Source: Aculops lycopersici (lineage: Eukaryota > Arthropoda > Arachnida > Trombidiformes > Eriophyidae). Taken from it: a stretch of DNA of 64,000 nucleotides. Below the pieces are notes generated by a model. That model was not told where the DNA came from, did not search any database, and saw only the letters and a program-made list of their open reading frames with translations. Made by a program: the position numbers and the translations under genes. Location: the NCBI GenBank assembly GCA_015350385.1, contig WNKI01000003.1, positions 436,644 through 500,643 of the forward strand, given 5' to 3'. Positions 32,971 to 43,169 of the stretch are shown here, one piece after another; position 1 is the stretch's first letter, and each line of letters opens with the position of its first letter.

Positions 32971-35900
32971 CAATCGTTCCGTTAGTCGGTGGCCTTTGCA
33001 TACTAATCGCCGTTCTCATGTAAATTGGTTGGCCGACAGATTGAGAAACTGCCGGATGTATGGGACTAGAAAACACCTTGACCTGCTCGAGTTTCGTCTC
33101 CTCGGGAGCATTAGAGTTGAGATACTTGTTGATTGTGGAGAATATTTGAGTATTCAACACCTGAAATCTTCGTATCCTGTCAACCATTCTCTTGAGAGGA
33201 ACACCTCTAACTACATCATCCTTACCATCAACGCGTTGAACTTTGAGAAGATGGTAACAGAAATCTAGGGCTTCAAATCGTTTCTGCTGCCCGAGTAGTG
33301 TTATCATAATACAACCGGCCCAGTTGAGACCCTCACCAAATAGTTGTTCTATGGTGAACTCGCCCTGTCCGACTGGAGTGCAATAAATAAATTGTAACGC
33401 TGACCAGATTCTGTGAAATTCTACACATTCGTCCACATACATAACTACCGGAGGATTGTTGGCCGGACCTACCCAAGTTGTAGCGAGATTTCTATCGTCC
33501 AATAAGAATCCCTTGATCTTGTTTAGAACTGCATCAAATATCGACAAGCCACAACACAATCTCTCTGTCGTCAGTAGGTCGCCTTCGTTCGCCAAAACAG
33601 CTTGCTCGTCATTGCCCAAGTGTTCGATGTTCTTGAGAACTTGTAAAGACGCATACTTTTGCTCCAACCTCTTGATTTTACCTTCAGGCCTTTCGCCATC
33701 CTTGCAGAAAGGAGCAGGAAGAATATTTTGGAAGGGCGCCGCCTGTAGCAGGTCACAAACTTCCTCTTGAGATAGGCTTTGTTCTATCAACATGCAAAAC
33801 AGCATTGCGTTGCCCATCTCGCGGAAAGCTTGAAACATGGCTGGCTTCACAACTGGTGAAACAATAACATCCTTAAGTTGAGCCTGATAGTATTCCAAAA
33901 CACCCGTGGAACCGTAATCGTATAGCGGAAGCTTGCATACCTTCGGCATTGCTGCCTGAAGGGTCTTGCAATATTGATTCATTGTACCTTCAAGTATGGA
34001 TTTGATTACCTTGAGCAGATTGTCTATTACAACAGCGACACCTTGATAGCCTAATAATTGTGCGATGGCCCTGAAATGTGGAGCTCCAATAAAGTTGGAG
34101 TAAAGCTGGTGAATTGCTGAAAAGGCGATATTTAAAGCCTTTGTTCCGTATAGATGGTATGGTGGCTGCTGAGATGATTGCGATGACTTTTCTTTGGTTC
34201 CGTTCTGATTCGGACTCAAAACTGGTGCAAAAGGTGGTATCTTGACGAAACGATTTGTAGAGGAGTTATAACAATAGTGAGGCAGGAAGTTGGACATAAG
34301 CTCCCATATGATGTGAAGAGTTATGCGACCATAAGGTGCTGAGACATTTCTGTTGGCTTCTTTGAGCAAATTGTCAAAGGAGTCCAACTTCACATGTTCA
34401 GATAGTAATTTGTGGGTATACTTGTTGACACCTAACAAACCCTCTAGTTCGATAACATCTGTTAAAGAACCCTCCTCGAATCTTGTGATTGCCAACTCCA
34501 GATTCTTCAATATCGATGCTTGTAAACGTTGAGCTATCAATCGGTTGAGATCTATAGTTCTGCCGAGCAATTGTAAATGCCTTTGTTTCAATAGGGTGCC
34601 ATAGCGGTTTGCAGTCGGCCAGGTAAATTTGATATTCATTGCGGCCGCCTCTGATCTGAATCTCTTGTCCAGTAAAATGCTACCAGCTAGGTGCTTGTAA
34701 TAGGCGAATATTTGTTCACTCAATTTATAGATAAATTGATCGAAGCACAAATTAACTTCCGCCTCTACCTCGTCATATAGGAACTGTTTGCAAAATTTGG
34801 TCAATGCGCAATAGGCGCTGTCGTTGTATAGATCCAATGGATAAAGGATGCATTCCATCATGGCAGGGTCTTTGGTTTTGATGATATGATCGATGAGTAT
34901 TGACGGCAGGGACATTTCAATTGGAAACTGTATACGTCTACCCATCGTCATTTCCAAATAGAATTCACGATACCAGAGTTGCGATAGATCGCAACACTCG
35001 CTTAGCGTTTGACTAAAATTGAGCAAGTATTGCCAGTAGAATGAGTCCTTGAGAAAATTTTCTATTGCCATGAAAGAAGCCCCATCTATATACTTCCTCA
35101 ATGTACTCTTATCACCGTGAGCCTTGCCGCTCACCAATGATTCGAGCATAGTTCTAACCATGTATAATTGAGTCGATGAAGGACCGACATTTCGACGTGG
35201 CACACGAACTTCGTAACTGGTCACCTCCGGTTTCGATAGGTCTGATTTGTTTGCTTGATCGAGTGGATCCTCGATGCCTCGTATCCAATCAGCACATGTA
35301 CCTCTGACACTTTTCAAGAACAAACGAATCATGTCATCTTTCTTTAAGATAGCCTTACGCAATGGTTCTCTCAGATCGACTTGGATGAAGTCTTGAAGTC
35401 TAGCATAGATCGATCTTTTGATGGCATCAATGAACACTGTTTCCATACGATTCATCAAGACTTGTAAACCTTTAACCATCGAGATCAGTTCAATCAACGC
35501 CGATTTCTCTTCATCGTTGTAATTATACCTAGTGGCTCGTTCATACTCCTCCGCTTCTTGGGGACAAGAGTGATTTTGATGATGATCGGTTGGATGCATG
35601 AGTTTCCATGAGTAAAGCTCGGTAATGTGACAGGTGATATCGGAAAGAAGTCGCAAGCCTAGAAGCGCTAGGTCCAACAACTCCTTGCTCTCGGCATCTG
35701 TTCTTGAAGTTTCCTTAATAATAGTCGTGGCTTCGTTGGAGTGCCTACTCAATTCAGATATATAGGCAACATATTTCGTCCGAATCTTTGGGAGAAAACC
35801 CTGAATCTCCGCTTGATTAGATGCAATCGAGTCATTTGAACAGAGTGGCCATTTTTGACTGTCGAAGTTGGTCATCTTTCTTACATATGTGATATATGGT

Positions 35901-37018
35901 GCTATTTGCATATCACCAAACAATGGTACCATTTCGAGTTCTTTGAAGATCTTGTCTATGGCTGATAGGTTAACTTTTTTCTTCGCATCGAGCTTGTTGA
36001 TATCACAGTTTTTACCATCGATTAGAAACAATCCAAAGCCAATAACTTTGACAAGCATGTGTTTCTCCGAAGGTAAGATGTATTTACTCTCCTCGAACAT
36101 TTGCATGCATAGATTGACGATTCTGCACAATAGAGTTTCATAATTGGGTATCTTCTCCAGGGACTCTTTCAAGGAGTCTCTAATTTTGTTTTGCATTGCC
36201 AAAAACATGGACAAATTTTGTGATTCCTGGAGGGATTGCGAATCTGAGAGAACTTTGAGAAATTGTGCCGCCCGTCGATATGTTGCATAGTCATTCTTGA
36301 CGGAAGATTTCATATTCTTGAGCTCATCCAAAGTGGCGAACATGTTGATAAACTTGCCCAAAGTAAGTAGATAGGTTTCGGATACAAACTCGTTGGCACC
36401 ACCTTTCTGGCCTCTCTTCAAGGTGGCCATGGAGGATGAGGACAATGATGACTCAAGGTGGCTGCTTTGAGTTGAATTTGAGGATATTGAGGAGGCCATA
36501 GACGCATGTCGAGGCATTAGACTGTTGCCGGTAGATCCTGGCGCATGACAGAGCCTGCCTATCTCTTGACAAAACTTGTCGACTGCTTGTCTTTGAAAAT
36601 ACATGAATGCTAGAAGCTTATTGACCTCTGGACCCAACACTTCGACAGTTTTCTCGTAAATCTCTACACGATTAGGTTGTTCGTGTGACTTGGGCTGTGG
36701 AATAGATCTCGAGCAACATCTCCAAGTGTACAAATTGATAGCATGACGCTCGCCCTCCTCAAGCATTCTATTCATGTTAGCTTGCACGGTGGCTTCTTCG
36801 ATACACTTAGCATCACATCGGGCAAATGCTTTTCTATCCTCGAAGTTAGTATCATAGTTCACGTGATAAACGATGGATGATGAGACACTTTGGATACATG
36901 GAACGTCATCACAAAGTGCCACTTCGTCAAGGACATCAACATTGCTGATTGCATCAGCCAGAGGTACCTTGTCGGCCGTTTGTTGGGCGACCATATTTTG
37001 TGCCATTTGGTGCATCAT
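32966..37018 (-). CDS. CYFIP: CYFIP/Sra-1, WAVE regulatory complex subunit
   Basis: An intronless 1350-residue frame from ATG. CYFIP/Sra-1 binds Rac1 and sequesters WAVE in the WAVE complex, controlling Arp2/3 actin assembly; it also binds FMRP. Homology runs from end to end: NVDVLDEVALCDDVPCI, NFEDRKAFARCDAKCIEEAT, EQPNRVEIYEKTVEVL, VGPSSTQLYMVRTMLESLVS, MGRRIQFPIEMSLPSILIDH, LYPLDLYNDSAYCALTKFCK, LLKQRHLQLLGRTIDLNRLI, VSAPYGRITLHIIWELM, EEVCDLLQAAPFQNILPAPF and FCYHLLKVQRVDGKDDVVRG. An insertion of about 50 Ser-rich residues (159-209) interrupts the otherwise conserved junction between RLCH and FVSETYLLTLGKF. Usual length is about 1250-1290. Confidence 0.97.
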   Translation of the reverse strand: MMHQMAQNMVAQQTADKVPLADAISNVDVLDEVALCDDVPCIQSVSSSIVYHVNYDTNFEDRKAFARCDAKCIEEATVQANMNRMLEEGERHAINLYTWRCCSRSIPQPKSHEQPNRVEIYEKTVEVLGPEVNKLLAFMYFQRQAVDKFCQEIGRLCHAPGSTGNSLMPRHASMASSISSNSTQSSHLESSLSSSSMATLKRGQKGGANEFVSETYLLTLGKFINMFATLDELKNMKSSVKNDYATYRRAAQFLKVLSDSQSLQESQNLSMFLAMQNKIRDSLKESLEKIPNYETLLCRIVNLCMQMFEESKYILPSEKHMLVKVIGFGLFLIDGKNCDINKLDAKKKVNLSAIDKIFKELEMVPLFGDMQIAPYITYVRKMTNFDSQKWPLCSNDSIASNQAEIQGFLPKIRTKYVAYISELSRHSNEATTIIKETSRTDAESKELLDLALLGLRLLSDITCHITELYSWKLMHPTDHHQNHSCPQEAEEYERATRYNYNDEEKSALIELISMVKGLQVLMNRMETVFIDAIKRSIYARLQDFIQVDLREPLRKAILKKDDMIRLFLKSVRGTCADWIRGIEDPLDQANKSDLSKPEVTSYEVRVPRRNVGPSSTQLYMVRTMLESLVSGKAHGDKSTLRKYIDGASFMAIENFLKDSFYWQYLLNFSQTLSECCDLSQLWYREFYLEMTMGRRIQFPIEMSLPSILIDHIIKTKDPAMMECILYPLDLYNDSAYCALTKFCKQFLYDEVEAEVNLCFDQFIYKLSEQIFAYYKHLAGSILLDKRFRSEAAAMNIKFTWPTANRYGTLLKQRHLQLLGRTIDLNRLIAQRLQASILKNLELAITRFEEGSLTDVIELEGLLGVNKYTHKLLSEHVKLDSFDNLLKEANRNVSAPYGRITLHIIWELMSNFLPHYCYNSSTNRFVKIPPFAPVLSPNQNGTKEKSSQSSQQPPYHLYGTKALNIAFSAIHQLYSNFIGAPHFRAIAQLLGYQGVAVVIDNLLKVIKSILEGTMNQYCKTLQAAMPKVCKLPLYDYGSTGVLEYYQAQLKDVIVSPVVKPAMFQAFREMGNAMLFCMLIEQSLSQEEVCDLLQAAPFQNILPAPFCKDGERPEGKIKRLEQKYASLQVLKNIEHLGNDEQAVLANEGDLLTTERLCCGLSIFDAVLNKIKGFLLDDRNLATTWVGPANNPPVVMYVDECVEFHRIWSALQFIYCTPVGQGEFTIEQLFGEGLNWAGCIMITLLGQQKRFEALDFCYHLLKVQRVDGKDDVVRGVPLKRMVDRIRRFQVLNTQIFSTINKYLNSNAPEETKLEQVKVFSSPIHPAVSQSVGQPIYMRTAISMQRPPTNGTIE

Positions 37019-37228
37019 AATTGATGATTGTTGCTAATACTACAAATTGTCCAATTGAACCGCTAGGGTTCTCGAGGATCACCTAATAAACCTCATAAGT
37101 AGAATTGGTTTGGTTAATAAAATTTTGTTTGTGATGAAAATCTCTGCAAGTCAACCAATAATACTCTAACTCATCAGTCAGAACGGCTGGTAATGCGGCG
37201 TCCAGTAAAGCGGCGTTAATGTTCGCTG

Positions 37229-37275
37229 AAAATCAACGCAGCAAGTGGGAGCCGTTTTGAGTGAGAGAAGAGGAT
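37229..37275 (+). repeat. Dispersed 47-bp element, copy 1
   Basis: Shares the exact word ACGCAGCAAGTGGGAGC, and then a degenerate GTTT...TGAGAG.AGAGGAT stretch, with 38988-39037. It lies about 210 bp upstream of the CYFIP start codon. Confidence 0.6.
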
Positions 37276-37416
37276 GCATAAAAATTTTCCATTTCCAAAT
37301 ACGCTATCAATCGCAAGACGTACCCGAGAATAATTATAGACATCTCACCCATTTATACCTATCGTAGTATTTGTTTTTATTTCTCCCCTTTCAATTATAT
37401 AAAACCAGGTGATATG

Positions 37417-37761
37417 TTAATGACAAAGAATCTTTTCCTCCGGACAGTCGGCCAAAGCCACGCACTCGCCCGCCGTGTTTCTCACCAACTCATCGGCACA
37501 GAAGCAGGATACCAAGTCCTGGTAGATAATTTTTGGGGGATCCGGTCTGGAATTGTTGCAAGTTGGTTGGAACTCCTCTGGTATTCCATGTACAATCTTC
37601 TCATTGCTCTTGCAGGTGGGTGTCATAGGGAACACAGTTCCATCTCCGTTGATCTCATACTGCTCGCCTTGTTGCTTTTGAGCTGGCAAAGCGGAAACTA
37701 GAGCACAGGTGGCTACTAGGGCGACCAAAGTCAGTGCGACAATATGGTTCATTGGCGACAT
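37417..37761 (-). CDS. Small secreted cysteine-rich protein, TIL-like protease-inhibitor candidate
   Basis: The ATG at 37761 gives 114 residues with a clear signal peptide (MNHIVALTLVALVATCALVS, cleavage probably after ALPA or earlier). The mature part has seven Cys in a pattern resembling a trypsin-inhibitor-like (TIL) domain: TCKSNEKIVHGIPEEFQPTC, then VSCFCADELVRNTAGECV and ADCPEE. TIL domains normally have ten Cys, so this would be a reduced version or an unrelated secreted knottin-like protein. Extension of the frame beyond this ATG has no better start. TIL proteins usually inhibit serine proteases outside the cell. Confidence 0.6.
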   Translation of the reverse strand: MSPMNHIVALTLVALVATCALVSALPAQKQQGEQYEINGDGTVFPMTPTCKSNEKIVHGIPEEFQPTCNNSRPDPPKIIYQDLVSCFCADELVRNTAGECVALADCPEEKILCH

Positions 37762-39198
37762 TTTAATACTTGTTCCTTTTGACTCAAAGTTTTCTATAGC
37801 CTTGATTGTTTTTTCTCCCACCTTTCTTGTTTTGTCCTTTGAGTTCTTGCTAGAACCTGATACTCGAACTGGCGAGAAACCATCGCTTTTGTACCAAGTT
37901 AGGTCGAGGTTCGAGACGTGAAGTTGCAAAAGTTTCTACTGCTTGCAACTCGTTTTTGATCAACAGAAGCTCGTGTGGCTCCACCTCCAGAAACATGACA
38001 CCAACGAATCGATTCACCATAACTGTGCTGCAATATTACGTTACATAGATATGCCAAAGTTAAGCGCGTTGCGAACACGAGACGACAGGTGATCAACTAT
38101 TTCGCATTGCAACACACAGATGATCCGCATCAAGAGTGCACATAACAAATGTAGGCTAAACAATGGCTGAGATATGTGACAGGTGCCGATTTTGGCTTAT
38201 CAACAGGTTGATCGTAATCGTGTGGCGCTCAATTAGATTAGAGGTAGTAACATATAGACACACTTATTGAAGGTTTTCAAGGATGGCAAAACACAACAAC
38301 CAATTGCTTCAACTAGGTCTTCAATGTGGCTGAGCTAAGAGTTGCTTGCATAGCCTGTGATGTGCAACCCTTTGACGGGATTTTGATCGATGGGTGTTGG
38401 TGGCATCGCATTCTACATGCTCCAGCAAAGACACTTGATTGTGGCCAGGGACTATTAGAGGCATGACTCTGATCTTGCCACTTGATGAGAAGTGGTGACA
38501 TCATCGAAAAACTCGTCTATTGTTTTCCCTCTTTTTGTTTGTTTGTTTATAAAGTAGCAACTAGAGAATCACATCTCATTGAGATTCAGTCAATAAATGA
38601 GCTGAAGCGTCGGCGATACACACTCTTTGCTCGAAATCCAATTATCACATTATACTACTTGATTGGCTGAAGAGTAAAAACGGCTCGGAATCGTGTTTGA
38701 TTAGTGGAGAATTCAACATTCATTATCATCATTCCATGGAAAAATGTATATCCAATGATAATATATACATATCGAGTCTTCCATGTTACTAGGACGGGAA
38801 AAAGGGGCATGATCATCAAAAGGCCTATTCTCGGAATCGATTTGCAACCCCCCACGCGCCACGCGCGTATATGTATATGTAAAGATCGAGCGAGATTCCA
38901 CATTTTTTATTTTTCACGAAATCCCGAAACCCTCCCTTCAAAAATCTTGTCCCGAAAAAATTCCCGTCACAGTAACATAGAACAGCCAAAATTCACGCAG
39001 CAAGTGGGAGCGGTTTCGTCAATGAGAGGAAGAGGATCCAGCAAAGTTTGCTGAGCGAACTTTCTTCATCTCTAGTAACAGATGCAATTTGAGGCTGATC
39101 TCAAAAAACTTTCAATCATGGTCTCTTCAGTGTATTTGAAATAGGATTATGTGACCGATATTTTCATTCAACTTATAAGATAACTAAATTTAACAAAG
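37762..39198. other. Divergent spacer between TIL-like and TTF1-like genes
   Basis: No gene is supported; the short open frames lack recognisable content. It contains the second copy of the dispersed element and an AT-rich stretch with GCGCGTATATGTATATGT near 38865-38882. Confidence 0.45.
38988..39037 (+). repeat. Dispersed 50-bp element, copy 2
   Basis: Same 17-bp core and degenerate purine-rich tail as at 37229-37275. It lies about 210 bp upstream of the TTF1-like start codon, in the same strand orientation as copy 1. Confidence 0.6.
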
Positions 39199-40005
39199 AT
39201 GTCCAATGCAAGCTCCGATCTCGAAGACTGTGATAAGCCAACTTCGAGATCAAGGATACCTCAAACAAGTAGAAAGAGATCCAAGATTTCTATGGCTCCA
39301 CTTCACCTTGCATATCCAATTATTACAACTCCAACTCAAGAAACTCTCGCAAATATAGCAGCCTCAGGCTACACATTCAACCGCGGCAAGTTTACTGAAA
39401 AGGAAAACAAACGATTGAAGAAGAACTGGAAGCGATTTATCAAGGAATATCCAAATTATAATGAGCCCTGTATTGCTTTTGGACTAGGAACAAAAGATCT
39501 GCATAATCCCAGAAAAAAGAAAGATTTCAGGAAAATGAAGATTGTAGAAAGGATGGCTTACAAGCTCGACAACAGATTATTGTTCGACATCTACCTGAGG
39601 TGTCGAAATATGTTTGCGTTCAAAGAATACACTTATAGTTCTGTCGATGATCTGACTCCCAAGCTTAGGAAGATCATTGCGAAGAAATTGAAGATTCATG
39701 ATAACATTGAAATTAGTCGAGAATTTGATATGTGCCCTGATGCAGTGAGGAAACTCAGGCTGAACCCAACTCCCGCAAAAAAGAGACATCGTTGGACGAT
39801 TGAGGATATTCATTGCTTGGAAACTATAGTTGGGGAGCTACAGCAATCTGATAAGGAGATCTCATGGCACAAAGTGAGCAAGAGAATGAAGCGAATCTAT
39901 GGTCTAAAACTAAATAGAGAACAGTGTTACAAAAAGTGGGCCATGCTCAGGAGGAAAGAGAAGAAGATGATGCTAGATAATCAGCCAGAAGGGATTTCTA
40001 CATGA
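39199..40005 (+). CDS. Myb/SANT-like DNA-binding protein (TTF1/Reb1-like)
   Basis: 268 residues from ATG in a single frame, strongly basic. YTFNRGKFTEKENKRLKKNW resembles the first Myb-type repeat of RNA polymerase I terminator proteins (TTF1/Reb1), where GKFT.KE...L..NW is typical. The segment KKRHRWTIEDIHCLETIVGE with ISWHKVSKRMKR and YKKWAMLRRKEKK is a second Myb-like repeat with the expected spaced aromatic residues. Likely nuclear. Termination of rRNA transcription or a related DNA-binding role is inferred from the family. It converges on POLE3. Confidence 0.6.
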   Translation: MSNASSDLEDCDKPTSRSRIPQTSRKRSKISMAPLHLAYPIITTPTQETLANIAASGYTFNRGKFTEKENKRLKKNWKRFIKEYPNYNEPCIAFGLGTKDLHNPRKKKDFRKMKIVERMAYKLDNRLLFDIYLRCRNMFAFKEYTYSSVDDLTPKLRKIIAKKLKIHDNIEISREFDMCPDAVRKLRLNPTPAKKRHRWTIEDIHCLETIVGELQQSDKEISWHKVSKRMKRIYGLKLNREQCYKKWAMLRRKEKKMMLDNQPEGIST

Positions 40006-40052
40006 CAAGCTCTGTTCCAAAACCTGTATAGATGTATTTAAATTTACGGAAT

Positions 40053-40058
40053 AATAAA
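40053..40058 (+). promoter_or_regulatory. Polyadenylation signal of TTF1-like gene
   Basis: AATAAA 48 bp past the stop and about 20 bp before the convergent POLE3 stop. Confidence 0.55.
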
Positions 40059-40076
40059 TGTTATTTATAAGCTTTA

Positions 40077-40617
40077 TCAGTCTTCAATTGCCAGAGATTC
40101 ATCATTGGTCTCCTCTTGGGAAGGCATATCTTGGTCATGTTCCTGATCGGTGGGATCTGGGGTATCATATTGTTCTTCCATTGGTTGGTCTGACGTCTTC
40201 TTTGAGCTCTTGCTTTTGATAGAGCTAGTTTCTTTACGCTTGGCATTTCTTTTTCTCTCTATTGGTTGCATAAAGGACAGTTATATCAAGGTTAGGATTG
40301 ATCTTCCGAGCAAATTGAAGACGAGTTGGAAGGTAGAGGTACTTACGTGCGCCAAATCTAACAAGTTGCGAAGCATACTCGCCAAGGCCTAAATCTATAA
40401 CGGCTTCTATGATATCTTTGTTGTCTAAATGTCTTCTCTTATTCTCGGCAGCCTTTTCGGCTGCACCTATAGACAATTGTAATATGAATATACTGGCACT
40501 CCTGCAAGCTGCATTCTTTGCATCATTATTGATGGCGACATTATCGGGTAGGGCGTCTTTGAGCAGCCGCGTCACCAGCTTCTCAGGCATCTTGAAATCT
40601 GAAACATTATCGACCAT
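40077..40617 (-). CDS. POLE3: DNA polymerase epsilon subunit 3 / CHRAC-14 histone-fold protein
   Basis: Two exons join in frame: 40617-40347 and 40258-40077 (GT-AG, 88-bp intron), giving 150 residues, close to human POLE3 (147). The histone fold occupies residues about 7-95: DFKMPEKLVTRLLKDALPDN, INNDAKNAACRSASIFILQL and NKRRHLDNKDIIEAVIDLGL. A charged acidic/Ser tail follows the intron (ending NDESLAIED), as in POLE3. The protein pairs with POLE4 in polymerase epsilon and with CHRAC-15/16 in the CHRAC remodeller. The residues encoded directly after the donor (KYLYLPTRL) are intron read-through. Confidence 0.88.
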
Positions 40618-40740
40618 TTTGTTCTGATTCCGAGCAGAATATTAGATTGAAATATCTGGACTTTTAGACCATAATCGTATCTTTATTATGATTGAAGATA
40701 ATTGTACAAAATGTCAGGTTCGAGGTTTGTTTTGTTCACA

Positions 40741-40764
40741 GAGAGAGAGAGAGAGAGAGAGAGG
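40741..40764. repeat. (GA)n microsatellite
   Basis: A GA tract in the spacer upstream of POLE3. Confidence 0.9.
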
Positions 40765-41072
40765 GATAGAGAGTGTACAGTGCAGGACTAAAAATACGAA
40801 TCACATTGCGCGAACTCAATTGTACTGTACGAATGAAAACAGGGAGCGCGTACTCGAGAAAAACGTGCGATTACGAGCGGCTGTTGTCATTTCTCAATGA
40901 GGCTTCATTGAAGAATTGCGCGTGACTTAAACAAATCTACCCAAGAGAATTAAAAATTGTTTTGTGAATGTAAACAGTGCTTCAAGATGTGTATTAGGTA
41001 AAAGGAATACAAAGAAGTGTTTTGAGTATTCAATGAGTATTCATTTATTCGTAAATCCTTGTTCTAACGACA

Positions 41073-42283
41073 TCATCTTGACCTCTTGCTTGAGTCAATG
41101 GACTTGAGTCCAAACCAGCAGGCCCAATTCCACATACTTTGGGTCATGAGATTTGTGTTGCACCAATATTGTATTCCATGGGACCAGTATCCGGTTGTTT
41201 CATTGGCCCTGCCAATGGTTGCAATTGCAGACTTGGCAAATGTCTCACTGTCTGGTGTAAAGATATTGGCCGAGCTGAGCGTTTTGCTCCAGCTGACCAT
41301 CTTGGTCGCTATATAGGAGGGAATTAATGTTTGCACCTCGATACCATAGGAGCCATACTCGTACTCTAGCGACTTACTAAATGACTCGACAAACTTCTTT
41401 GAAGCCGAGTAGACGCCCATTGTGGGCATTGGCATTGTTGCCGCCATTGAGGACATGTTAATAATGAGTCCTTTCTTTCTCTTGACCATTCCAGGTAATA
41501 CGCATCTGGTTATCATTAAAACACCTGCAATGTTTACAGTGCAGTGTTGCCATATAGATGATTCCGGTTGGTCTAGGTACCTATTTGGTGAGGGTAACAT
41601 AACGCCAGCATTGTTAAATAGAATGCCAATATCGCGTTCCATTCCCTTGAGTTGACTGGCAACCTCCTTGTAAGTTTCTGAAGTTGCAGTTGATAGATCA
41701 GCTTTGATTAGTACAATCTGCTCGTCTGCTATCATTTTTCTCAGTTCCAACTTGACTTTATCTAATTTTTCCTGATTTCGACCCAATAATATGAGCGAGT
41801 GGCCTCGACGGGCAAATTCACGAGCATAACTCAGACCAATACCGTCGGTGGCTCCTGTGATCATAACCCATTGGCCGTACTTCTTCTTGAGATCTAATGT
41901 CCAAAATCTGGACCAAAAGTGAACCCTGAAACCTGTTGTTGATTGGTTAGTTGATTGAGGGGTGGATCAAATTGATGTTATTGTTAATTATTGACTAGAA
42001 TCAACAAGTTAGTGTAATCATCTCAATGAGCTACATCATCAACTTTTGTACTAATCTGGTTCACATAATATTATTTGCAAGAATGGATGCATCTAAACAT
42101 TGACTAACCTGAAAATAATTGACATGACAAGCTAAGAAATCGCTTGCCAAACCAGAGAAAGCCAACGAGAGTAAAGGTGTCGACCATAAACTTGAGGTCG
42201 GGATCAATTTGACGAACTAGACCAAATAGGTAGCCCATGACTGCCCAATTTTTGCGTACTCTCTGCGGCACAGGTAACTGCAT
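41073..42283 (-). CDS. Very-long-chain 3-oxoacyl-CoA reductase / HSD17B12-type SDR
   Basis: Two exons, 42283-42109 and 41932-41073, with a CAG|GTTAGT donor and CAACAACAG acceptor, join in frame to 344 residues. Exon 1 (MQLPVPQRVRKNWAVMGYLF) supplies a membrane-anchoring N-terminus. Exon 2 carries WVMITGATDGIGLSYAREFA (the NAD(P) motif TGxxxGxG at about 84-91), LFNNAGVM, NMSSM and the YSASK catalytic Tyr-Lys (about 233 and 237). A basic C-terminus (SKRSR) could act in ER retention. Relatives reduce 3-ketoacyl-CoA in fatty-acid elongation, and some also reduce estrone. HSDL1 is a less likely relative because the catalytic Tyr is present. Confidence 0.82.
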
Positions 42284-42923
42284 AATGGAATAGGATTCTT
42301 GTGGTGGCTATTGTATTTATATCTGCTGATCAACGTTCAATTTTTTTCTCCCCCTCCTCGAATCTTATAGAAGTTAAAGTCGTCGGTGGTTGTTGGACTT
42401 TTCTCCGCCTCGCGTTGTTGCTATTGATGTGGTGCTTTCTGTTGCTGCTGTCAGGATCTCTGGCTCCTTGGTATAGCAAATTGGCAAGCTAGTGCCGCTA
42501 CTGTCGCTGTTGCAGTCACTGTTGTTGTGGTATTTTGCGCAGCTCAACAAACTGTTGTCGTATTAACTGCCCTTTTCTTGCGATACAGTACTTAGCGAGC
42601 AAAGAGTCTACACAAAACAAACGGTTGCCAATAAGACACACGAATCTCTGAATAAGTTTTTAGGCTTGTTGTGGGGGCGGAGTGATGCTGACAGAGAGTG
42701 GGAAATTTCTCTTTCTCTCTCCCTCTCTCTACTTGCTGTTGGTTATTATTTTTGACAAGAACCTGAGATAAGGTGTAGGTAGTGCTTGCACCAATGCTGC
42801 GTTTGCTATTGATTGTGATGGAAGTGGACAGAGAATGTTGTGCTTGCCGGTGCTGCCACTTGTTGTTTGCTCGCTTACCTCGGCACAGAAACGACTACCG
42901 CCGCCAACATAAACGCGTTTATT

Positions 42924-43169
<246 letters not shown>

